This document shows positions 43,069-53,852 of a stretch of 56,978 nt of DNA, in pieces. The stretch is taken from contig JBBBWG010028732.1 of NCBI GenBank assembly GCA_037176905.1, positions 1-56,978 on the forward strand, in the 5' to 3' direction. Numbering within the stretch: the stretch's first letter is position 1; each line of letters starts with the position of its first letter. Made by a program: the position numbers and the translations under genes. Below the pieces are notes generated by a model. The model made no database searches. It worked only from the letters and a program-made list of their open reading frames with translations, and was not told where the DNA came from. Origin of the DNA: Azolla pinnata. Lineage: Eukaryota; Streptophyta; Polypodiopsida; Salviniales; Salviniaceae.

Positions 43069-46000
43069 ATGGTCCGGCGCAAGATAAAGATAAAACGGAT
43101 CGAGAACGCGACGACGCGGCAGGTGACCTTCTCGAAGCGCCGCGGAGGGCTCATGAAGAAGGCCCATGATCTCTCGGTGCTCTGCGATGCCGAGGTCGGG
43201 CTCATCATCTTCTCTAGCAAGGGCAAGCTCTTCCAATTCGCAAGTCCCAGGTGCGGCATCCATTAACCAACCCTCATCATAATTCGCTGCTAGCTCATGG
43301 ATCGATTAGTCTTGAATCGATAAGCTCTCGATCAGAACAATGTCTTCATGTCAAACGAGTAATAGGCTGGTAGTAATTATCTTGCCCATTGCTGCTTATA
43401 ATATTTTGATCAGCTCCTAATCTTGAAAATAAATATTCAATCAGGAAATGAACCGAGTCTCATTATATATTATTGTGAAATCATATTCTAGGTCATCACA
43501 AAAGTTCATCATTGACATTATATTACATTATGGGCGGTAGACAATCAGTTCTCACCGCTCCTGGATTATACATTCGGAGATTATTGGGCAATAATATTCC
43601 TGTACTGAATGCCTTGTTGCAACCACCAATGGGAAAATCCAATGCCGATAGTTCGCAATCAGCTAGAATTATCTTCAGGAAACAGCCTTCGAGAAATCTA
43701 TGTAAATCTTCTCCATATATCAGGAATGACCGAATGAATTTCGGTTAAAATTTGAGTAATTTCAAGTGTAATGTTGTGACGTTTTGTAGGCTTTTCATCA
43801 TTACAAAACAAACTGGAAGCTTATCTATAGCTGCTATGCCCAATGTACCGCATATCTTGTCGCAGTGCATCATAAGTTGAGGAAGTAGCTAATTAGCTTG
43901 ACATTGGTTAGCGTCGGACCATTCTCATGCTTTCGCCCTCCTGTTGATTAAGGTGCCAAATTAGTTTATCGGCAGGGATATTGGATATTCTATGGTGTCC
44001 AACAGCTAGGGTTTCCACCAAACTAGTAATAATGGACCTACGATATCGCAGGATGAGTGAATTCTGCTGAAATGAGGTGTAGAAATATAGTTGCTAGCTG
44101 GTGTTGTACAAAATTGATGTGCGATTACCGATGCCATACAGATGAAGCATATTATATGAGCTAGGGCAAGCGATTGGACAATATTGATGCTGGTGTTATA
44201 TTGGTGATTTCTGGCCAATATTGGATGGATTTCATAGGTGCGACACTAGTTATATGTACCTGCCTAGTCACATCAATATTTAAGAATGTCAATCAAAATT
44301 ACCGATGGTACGACGTAGCAGGGCATTTGATCACCACAATTAGAATGTCGAACGAGGCGATTTTGTTCCTAAAATATATTAACCTAGATAAGTATTGCAG
44401 TACTATGATGATCTCCTGCACCTTGAGTTAATTCTTTTGTAGCCTTTTGCCGGCCTACACAATTTTGATTCCCTTTCCAGATAGCTGAAAGCTGGCAATA
44501 CTTATGTTTTTGCAGCTTGACTTCAGTATTAAAGCAGACAACTCTGCAATATTACCGAATTAGCTTTTATTATATTGATGCGATGGGTGATGACGATGAT
44601 GACCGTCATCATCAAGTTGTTCCAATTTCGACTTTCCTGTCAAGTGTGTCGAAACTTCATGAATGATGATCAACTTCCCAAATTTGGGAGCTGAGCATAT
44701 TATATAATTATTAGCCTTTTCTTGAAGGTGAAGAGAAAATCAAGGGGGGGATTCACATTAATGATCACATGATATTGTATTTACTTTGATATTGGCTGTA
44801 ATTGGTAGAAGCTGCAACTCAAGATGCGATCATTACAAGTGGGATCATTAAAGTTTGTCCAAATCCTTTCCAGCAACATTAGGCAATAATCTCATCATAG
44901 TTATAATTATTCCGTAGTTGGGTCAAACTAATGCTAATCCTCCCATTCTGTGATATAGTATAGCCTTCCATGGTATTAAGGTCAAAGGAATCACATTTTA
45001 TTGTTTCACCCTTATAAGTCAAAGTGGTGCCCATGTATTTATCTTTTGCCCTATTGCTATACAACTTTGAAGTAGTTGACCTCGCCATGATTGATCGATA
45101 ATCTGCAGCTTCGTATCTATTTCCTACCTTATAGATTGGTATAATCTAATTCACAAGACAATCTATTCGAAAGCATTGATGTAGTATAGTCATTAGCCAA
45201 TAGTGAGTATGTTGTCCTGTCGATTTTAATAGCTCATTTATTATAGAAGATACGTCTATCATGTTACAACTGCTATTCTCTTTGTTCCTTTATTAACCAT
45301 CTTTAATGTTTTACGTATATCTTGATAGGTATATCAATATTCTCAACTCTTGGAGTTATCCAATAATGCATATATAGCTTCTGTTTATTTTGTAGCAAGT
45401 CTTTATTTGTAAAATCACCGTTCACATGTACTTCTCACCCCACATATCCGTGTTAACTTTGATAATATAAGTTTTGAACTTGTTTGCATTTTCCTTGCAT
45501 TTAAATAATTTTCTTTTCCTTGATATTCTTATAACTCTTTGATGTTGATAGCATGTTAATGTGCCCCTCTCATTTTTCTCTTTCTTAAGCTTGAATATTT
45601 TGAGATAAGATTTACATTTCATCAAACCAAGGGTTGCATGGGAAACTAAGTCTTTGATCCCCACCTACATGTGCCTTAAAGTGTCTTGTCAATTGATTCT
45701 AATTTACAATGCTATTTTCGCTCACAAAAAAGAGTATCACATGATTCTCGAGTTCATTTGCATACACATCTTAGTTTTTTGTAACATGGTCAAATGATAC
45801 ATTGTTTTTGATCCTTAAGTCCATTGCACTTGTTAATAGTGTGAAATATCAAGCTCTATTTCCCATAATCAACTTCTGATCATAGGTCTTTATATATGTT
45901 ACACATGTATCTATTTAAGATGATAATAAATTTGGGTAAAAGAAGATATGAAAGGGCAAGCATCAGATCCTATATCCTTACAAGTGATCTGTTGAAATGG

Positions 46001-49000
46001 ATAATACCCAAAACTTGCCAAAAGATTAAATTTTATCATGAATCAAGTACCAAGCAATGTTTTTAGGAAAATAGGTTCATGAATTGGATTAAACCAATTT
46101 ATAAAGAGAGTATAGTTTTGGGAAGATTGGCCAATGAATTTCAGATTAGACTGATTCATAGAAAAAAGATCTCAAATTATTGAACAATTATGGTTAACTT
46201 GGTTATGGCCAAACTTATATTTAACAGTACTATAAGGGAGCAAAGTTTAGCTGGTCATGGGCCAAACACATTCACAAACAAATGTTTGGTTAAATTGGCT
46301 TTTATAGACGAAAATATTCAAATGTCTATCATTGGTTATACTAATTATAGATAAATTAGATAGGAATGTTATTAGAGGATAGCGTACTTGTGCTTTATTG
46401 TCTTGCATTTAATAACATAAGGGTCAAGGAAGGATATTCACTCTTCAATCTTTGCAGGTTGATTAACTAGAGAGTTAGTGAACAAGGTTGCCAATTGACT
46501 GTATAGTTTATTAACGAGCTTTAGTTTCTTACTCACGTATAAGATGATATGTTATTCACATTTCGCATAAAACATGGATACCATGCAACACGAACCTGGA
46601 GTTTGGAAAAACATTTTCTCACGTAAGCCGGCTAACACTTAATGTGTGTAAAACAAGTATGGTATCGATATAAAAAGCGATCCAACCAAGAAAACATCCC
46701 ACTTCTATATATGATTAGGTGAGAATTGATAGAAGTGATGCCATGTGTTTAAATACTGGTATTAATATGGTGTTAGCAAATAAATGTAATATAATAGTCT
46801 TATATGAGTTTAGGTTCTTGATAGGTTAGAGTGGCTATATATACTATTGCAACAAGTTTTACTTGTTTAGGTTCATTAAGTTTTTGTTTCTCATGAAATG
46901 TCCTTAAGTTCTCATATCAATATTTTAGAGTTTTAATTTTATTTTTGATTTAGTGAGGTTGAAGAATGGATACCCCAAGGTCTCTCTAAATTGAGCCATC
47001 GAATAATGTATATATCCATTAACATAAAAGAGATTATCTTTTAATTGGAGTTATCATTACAAAAGATCGATATGTTTACGGCCTTGGTTTTGAATTTGCT
47101 TTTCACTTTTGTGGATCAGATCAGAGTGGATAAATGGATTTCTCTCTATATTTGTGTCATTACTATCTAATTCGATAAGATTTGAATTACAAAAAATCAA
47201 GATCATGAGATAAATAAAAGCATAAAAAATTATAGATAATTTCCTAAATATTACAATTGGCCAGTTTCACTTCAGAAAGGACTTTGAGAGCTAAATTTAA
47301 GACATCAAGTGTGCAATATGCCGCATGATAATTTCTCACGATGGCATAAATTTGGTCATCTCATTACGATGCATAAATATTAAATTAATTTAAACAATCC
47401 AAATGTTCTCTCTTTGTCATGTTGCTATGTATGACTAATTACAAAGTCACTTATCTCATCCCTCAATAAAGGATCAAGTAAGTGTTATACAATGTAGATT
47501 ACCCAAACTCTTAGGAGTTATCCCCATGGTTCTTTTTTCTTAAAACTCTGTCGTATAAAGTAATCATGTGGTCTTGGTGCATTCATAGTAACCTAATGAT
47601 AGATTAACAAAAAGAATGTCACAAGGCTATAATGTTAGAAGGTAAATACTTGCTCATAGTATATGGATCTTTTTGTACAACCTTTTGGAATACCTCTTGG
47701 GAATGATCAGAACCGGCCTTCTTATCAGTGAGATGTAAAACATAATACGCTAGATGTACAATCCTTTTTGTTTCTTGTAAGAAATGACAATTTTTGGGCT
47801 CTTATAGTAACAAGAGCTAGACAAGCTAACTTTTGGTAGCTGAAAATCATTCCAAGTAAATCAAAATTTTAGAACTATGATTGTATCAAATTTTTGTGAA
47901 ACTCTTAATCAGTATCCACTTACATCCAAACATTATCTTCAATTGATATATTTGTGATATATTAGCAAGAATTGGTGAAGCGTTCTTCGACTTCTTTCTT
48001 TAATTTGAATCCATGTTATTTGTCAACGTCCTTTGGAATAAAGAATATATATAAGCTTGGTGATGACCAATTTACTAGAGTGAATACTATGGACTTGTCA
48101 TTCTTTCTATTAACAGTGATATATTTATACACCACCTTTGTCAAGAATTATCTCTTTAATGATTTCTTATCTTTTCTAACAACTCTCTTGTAGTACATTT
48201 CTTATATTACTCTTATCAAATGACCTTTTGTAGATTTTTTGAAAACTGTAGATTTCATCAAATTGTGAGACACTCTTTTGAGTTACTATTTTTTGTTTTC
48301 CATTTGGTATGGAAACCCCATTGTGACCTCATTTACTAAGTTTTAAGTTGAATTTCTTGTTGATATTTTCTGTACATTATTCTTGAGAAGTTTTAGTTGT
48401 TCCAAATCCCATATCTTAACATTGATTATGTAAGGGGTTATATTTTAAATTATAAAACCAAAGGAGAGCTAATGGTAGGAAAGGTGCATGATTTAGGTGT
48501 TATATTAAATTTGAACTTGAAAGAACTAAGAGCATATATAGGTTATAATATAATAATAAAAAGCAGAGAAGAGAAGGCCAATGTGACCTTTAAAGGTTTC
48601 ATTGAGAACCTAACGTATATAGTAGATTATCTGACTGAAGCTAATGATTATTGTATATGTTCCATTTTACTTATATTAAAGAGTGTTTGGTACTTGGCAA
48701 GCTTGTAGCATCGTCAAGCTCTCATTGAAGTTATATCCTAATTGCTTTGTACAAAAAGGGTAGTGCTAAATGCTCTAGACTCTATAGTGTGGCCATCAGG
48801 TAAGATTTATTGACTATCTCCAACTCTTTGCCATGGTAAACTATAAATACTTGGAGGAGATTCCAAAACATGTGTGCATAATATGGAATGTGTACAAGGG
48901 TTTAGGAATGTATACCCTAAACCCTAAACCCTAAACCAAAACCTCCATCTTCTTTTCTATTGAGACTATATTATTTGACGATATTCTTATCCCATCATTA

Positions 49001-52000
49001 AAGTATGTTACATCTAAACTTATTGACATTGTTCATGGTAATATTTCACAGTATGGATTATTAATGGAGTTTTAGATGCACTTTATTTAAGAAACATTTA
49101 CCTAGATTTGTATTATGCAAATCTTCCTAAAAGATGTCCCTTTTCAAGCCTCTAGACAAAATAAATTACCTTTTATCATAAGGCACTCTATTTTAACTAG
49201 GAGATTAAATACGAGTTCAAACAATCTTAAATTGAATGGGATTAATACCTTCATTAGAAATCCATCGATTCTTACAGCACTATAAACATTTTTGTCACGG
49301 AAAAATTAGCAATTCTTCATAAAAGTTGACCTTTTTCAAGGTCTTTCAAGAGAATAAATTACTTACCTAGGCCATTTGATGCTCAAACAATCTTAAATGC
49401 ATGTCAATTACGATTAATAACGTTACGTGAAATTCATCTAGAAGAACTAAACTTAATTTGATACCCTTGTGCACAATTGTCTAGAATTGTATTTAATATT
49501 AAACATTTCAAAATTTTATCAAGAAATATTTTTGAATATCATGAAGATTTTTAAATTCTGATATGACAAAAAATTACCTCCCCTAAAATACCTGCAGGCA
49601 GAAGTTTTGGGTTCCTGATCTTTTCTTTTCCACCTTTACCTTTCTTAAGAGTCACTCCTTTTTAAAACTAAAAGATCTTCAATCTCCTTATAATCCTTCA
49701 ATTTCTTTAAAGGTTAAATCTTGATCTTCGATCTCCTTATCCCTACAATTTCCGTAAAATTTAAACGTTGAGAGAAAAATGTTATATTAACATCTTTTTA
49801 GAGGCCTTTGGTGGTTTGTGATAATGGACTTTATTTGTAGATGACATGGGTGATGTCGAGGCCTTATCCCCTTTGCTTGTGGCCTACAATGTGCCAAACA
49901 CATTCTCTTTGCTTGATCAATGTTGACCTGTTTATATTGTACTCCATGATAGCCCGTACTGGCATATTCCTTGGTTGAATTGTTACATGAGAAAATATCA
50001 CCAAAGTAAGAGAGATGTATCAAGAGAGGAATGCAAAGAAACATACTTTAATATCCTCACAAAAGTACTTTATAATTGGTTATTGGGTAAAACCACAATA
50101 TAATATGTATAATATCTTTGTTCAGACCCACTACAATGTTTGCTAGACTTATTATATCTTGCACAAATCATGATAAGGTGTCTTGTTTTCTAGACTGTAA
50201 TTCTAGAGCTAACACGTGGCCCGACTTCAGACTCCTAGAAAGGACACATTTATTAGATAACGGGCTAATGCGAGCTTGCCTAAGTTAGGGAAGCAATATC
50301 TATAGTGTTTGAGGCAACACTAGGAGGAATGCTTATAATTTAGTTGGTACAACTGACATCACGAGGCTAGTCTTGGTACATCATTATGATGGTGACACCA
50401 AGGTAACTAATGATTGGCTAATATGTAATTCCAACTTTAAGTTTTGGGAATGGCCTAGGCAATGGTGGTGTCAAACCCTTGAGAAGCGCAGTAGCCCAAT
50501 TGTGGCCAAGTGTCAAGGCAACTAATCTAACATATAGCCTAAATTAGACCTCCAAACTAGTAGAACACATTTTTGTGACACAACTATTGGCAAGCCTCAA
50601 GTGAAAACGGACTAATAAATCGCCAAAAAGTTTTTGTGGACACAATAATTATAGTGTAAGAGGTTGAGGCCATGTCAAGGCAACTTCTATGTTAACCAAA
50701 CATTCTTGTGTACAAATTGATTTCTCCCCCCCAAATCTTCATGTAAGAATACTAGTGAGGTCATGGTTGAATTACAATCAAAAGCGTCCACGTTTTAGTC
50801 CACCCCTTTTGTTCTCCCCCTTCTCATTGAGACACGGATGGTAATGACATACTTTCTTTATAATTATCATTTCGTTTGTTGATAACATGTAACATGTTAC
50901 TTATTTTATATGAACAATCATGTACACGATTTTATTTGTGATTTTCACTGTACAATCATGATAGATGAGTAGATATACCCAACATTTAAACTGATGAAAT
51001 CAGGATTAAAAACAATTTTAATTCCATTAATGCATCAAATATATATGTATGTGTAATCAATGATCATCAGTCGGTGCATCAAACATCTAATCCATTGTTG
51101 ACCGCACTCGATACTACCAACAGGCAAAATAGATGTGTCGAATCGATACTTTCTTTGTATTGCAAAATCTTCTTTCCCTGAGTATGCATGATAATTTGAA
51201 GTATTTATGTTGAATAATTTAGGCCACTGTTTTTCTTATTTTTGCTTTTTATTGTGCAATTCGGTGATTCTCAGCATGGAAAGCGTATTGGAACGGTACA
51301 TTAAGCATTCTGAAGGTGTAGATCACACATCTGCTGATGAATCCAACAACTCATCGAATGTGAGAACTAATTCATATGTCAATATGATCACTAAATTTAG
51401 ATTGTTTGGACTTAAAAATCCAACAGCTTACTAATATTTGGAATTGTACACTTGATAGAACATCGAGGCCTATGTTCAGAAGCTGAAATCACTGCAAAGG
51501 TATGGTATAACTTCACCTCATCTATTTATTTTATAATTTGATGACCCATTGACAATGCATGCTGCATATGTAAATGCAATTAGATTAAGAAAAGAGCTTG
51601 CAACTGATAAGCCTGAATAAACATGGTCTAATATCGTGGGTTTGGTGGAAAAACAGCCATGTCAGTGGTGGAGATCTCGATCGCTTGTCATTGAAAGAGC
51701 TCATGCATTTGGAGCAACAAATGAACGAGAACCTGGCGCGAGTTCGTACGAAGAAAGTAAAGCCACCGAATCTGATCTTTACCTCTTATCAGTTAATAAT
51801 CTCTACATTTGTTTTGTTTCTTTAAAATGATCACGGTCTCTTTAAATTTGCTCGACACCCGTTGAAGCATATCGCTGAAATGCGAGGATGGTGTTTAATG
51901 GAATCAGGATGAGCTAATTTTGGAGCAATTGGAGGAGATGAAAGAGAAGGTGCTGCCGCCGACCTCTCGATGATATTAACTTTGCAACATGCCAAAGATT

Positions 52001-53041
52001 TTGTTTGCAGAACTGAACTGTATTTATCCACATTCACTGATATATATAGGGAAAATTACCAGAAAACGCCTAACAAATCTATTACTAACATTTTAACGCC
52101 TGTTTGAAATTAAAAATACCAGATTAACCCCTAGTTTTATCTCACTAGAAATTAACGCACAATTAATTGATTAACACCAAATTTATTAGATTCTGAAATT
52201 ACACTAGCTTCTGTTAGTCAAATACAGTAGTAAGGGAATCGATTCGTGAACAACAGTAGGAAGTAGGGAAGCAATTAGTAAGTAGCAGTAGGAAGATTAC
52301 GAGTCAAACGAACACGAGAAGAGATAGATGGAAGCGATTAGTAAGAGGACAGGATCGATAAGCGAGAAAATTAGGCTTTAATTTGTAATTTTTAATTTTA
52401 GTAGGCGTTAAAATGTAATTGATTGAGTTTATTAGAAGTTTTTTGATAATTTTCTCCTGTATAATATGTAATTTGTGCACATGCATGCATGCCTACATGG
52501 ACTGTGATCACTCAATGTTATGCGCTCGCCTGCCATTAAATAAAATTAGAGTTAAACTGAATTCGTCGAGGTCGTGTAATTGTAGATGAAAGATGGAATA
52601 GCGAGTGCGAACAGGACCTCGAAGCTCATCGCGCTGCAGAAGACTGTTGTGGACCCGCCGCTTTGCTCGATGTCGGACCAATGCGTCGGCTCAGGAAGCT
52701 CATTCTCACACCCGATGCTCAATGAAAATGGTCCAAATCATGATGCAGTACCTCGGAACAATGACACATTCCTCAACCTCAGGTTTGTATGCATTCTGGT
52801 TCTATGCAGCGTATGTACGATGAATTAAATTACACCGATTTCAGGACGTAATCTGTGCGCTAATTAGATATGTTTGTGGTGGCATGTAATTTGTCCATTA
52901 TATGTGTTGTATCGATCAATCCTTGTAATTATACAAACCGCTTGTAGGCTAGAATCGAGCGGCAATGCTCCTGTTGATACCAGAAAGCGCGTGAGATTGA
53001 GCGAGGACTTAAACGTCTCGCCAGAAGAGAGCATGGAGTGA
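43069..53041 (+). CDS. MIKC-type MADS-box transcription factor (MADS-B), tandem paralogue
   Basis: Same role and class as MADS-A. Exons: 43069-43250, 51275-51359, 51459-51499, 51657-51756, 51908-51949, 52586-52782 and 52948-53041 (741 bp, 246 aa), all GT-AG with an open frame. The MADS domain is residues 1-60 ([20 protein letters not shown] start, [20 protein letters not shown] core), followed by [15 protein letters not shown], the K-domain part [34 protein letters not shown], and a C terminus with [17 protein letters not shown]. Intron phases equal those of MADS-A. Exon 3 is only 41 bp against 68 bp in MADS-A and about 62 bp usually, so the first K helix is nine residues shorter than in MADS-A. 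Intron 1 is 8,024 bp; intron 5 carries a Mutator-like MITE. Subfamily as for MADS-A: AGL15/AGL18 best by eye, not proven. Confidence 0.93.
43251..48914 (+). other. Intron 1 of MADS-B, first part
   Basis: AT-rich intron DNA with no gene found. Open frames of 60-100 codons (for example near 45.4 and 48.4 kb) have intron-like composition and no domain. No copy of the MADS-B leader was found here, unlike the case in MADS-A. Confidence 0.6.
48915..48937. repeat. Short interstitial telomere-type repeat (CCCTAAA)3
   Basis: Three perfect CCCTAAA units plus CC, the plant telomere repeat, inside intron 1 of MADS-B. Such telo-box units (AAACCCTA) are known in Arabidopsis as binding sites for TRB proteins that help recruit Polycomb complex PRC2. 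With three units it is more than a single chance motif but far too short to be a former telomere. Confidence 0.9.
48938..51274 (+). other. Intron 1 of MADS-B, last part
   Basis: No gene found. Two diverged direct copies at about 49,117-49,263 and 49,309-49,437 share CTTC-TAAAAG, TTTTCAAG and CAAACAATCTTAAAT blocks. The part at 50,150-50,700 is less AT-rich and may derive from a transposon, without a diagnostic motif. Confidence 0.5.
52049..52457 (+). mobile_element. Short Mutator-like (MULE) MITE, copy 3, in MADS-B intron 5
   Basis: A 409 bp non-coding element in the same orientation as copy 2. The left end is GGGAAAATTACCAGAAAACG followed by CCTAACAAATCTATTA and ACATTTTAACGCCT; the right end is GGCGTTAAAATGTAATTGA through GATAATTTTCTCC. 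It makes up about two thirds of the 636 bp intron and leaves both splice sites intact. No convincing target duplication was found at these ends. Confidence 0.8.
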
Positions 53042-53300
53042 TCCATCCGTCAATGATCGTCCCCGAATTATATTATTATATGCCCAAGCAAAGCCATGTC
53101 CTGATCCTGATTCCATCTTCTTGTATACCCCCTTCTTCGAACGGCAAAAACAACCTTCGATTTTTGGATATTGATTCTTGTTCATTAATTCAAGCTCTCA
53201 TGCACTTGATGCTCAATCGCAAGTGATTAAGGATAAAAAAAGGAGACAAAAACCTCAGATTTGTTCTCCAAACCCATTGGTAATTTGCACCTCAAAACAC
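53042..53300 (+). other. Probable MADS-B 3' UTR
   Basis: Sequence directly after the MADS-B stop codon. No canonical poly(A) signal was spotted, and the transcript end is unknown. No gene is recognised. Confidence 0.4.
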
Positions 53301-53852
53301 TTTTGCTCTAAGATTGTGTCATGTAAGCAAAGTAAACGACTAGGTGAATCAAACTTCTGCTCCAATTTGTACTTACAATCACTCCCAACATAGATATATG
53401 ATCTTTGAAAAAGAAGAGAAGAAGTCGCATTGTGAAGCCAATGGTCAAACCGAAACGGCAAATTTCACAACAGCACAAGAAAACTTTTGCTCTAAGATTG
53501 TGCCATGTAAGCAAAGTAAATGACTAGGTGAATCAAACTTCTGCTCTAATCTGTACTTACAATCACTCCCAACAGAGATATATGATCTTTGGAAAAGAAG
53601 AGAAGAAGTTGCATTGTGAAGCCAATGGTCAAACCGAAACGGCAAATTTCACAACAGCACAAGAAAACTTTTGCTCTAAGATTGTGCCATGTAAGCAAAG
53701 TAAATGACTAGGTGAATCAAACTTCTGCTCTAATCTGTACTTACAATCACTCCCAACAGAGATATATGATCTTTGGAAAAGAAGAGAAGAAGTTGCATTG
53801 TGAAGCCAATCGTCAAACCGAAACGGCAAATTTCACAATAGCACAAGAAAGC
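53301..53852. repeat. Three tandem copies of a 184 bp repeat
   Basis: Copies 53301-53484, 53485-53668 and 53669-53852, each exactly 184 bp, beginning TTTTGCTCTAAGATTGTG. Copies 2 and 3 differ at only a few positions, while copy 1 has about ten changes. Because 184 is not a multiple of three, the repeated minus-strand open frames do not join into one protein. The monomer length is in the range of plant satellites, but three copies do not make a satellite block. Confidence 0.95.

Noticed and set aside
42909..43169. Possible upstream open frame overlapping the MADS-B start
   Set aside because: The frame begins with GTG, not ATG, and has no internal ATG before the MADS-B start, so it would not be expected to block translation.
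53255..53829. Three repeated minus-strand proteins of 66-68 residues
   Set aside because: The 184 bp repeat period is not divisible by three, so the frames do not connect, and the similarity is explained by the DNA repeat alone.
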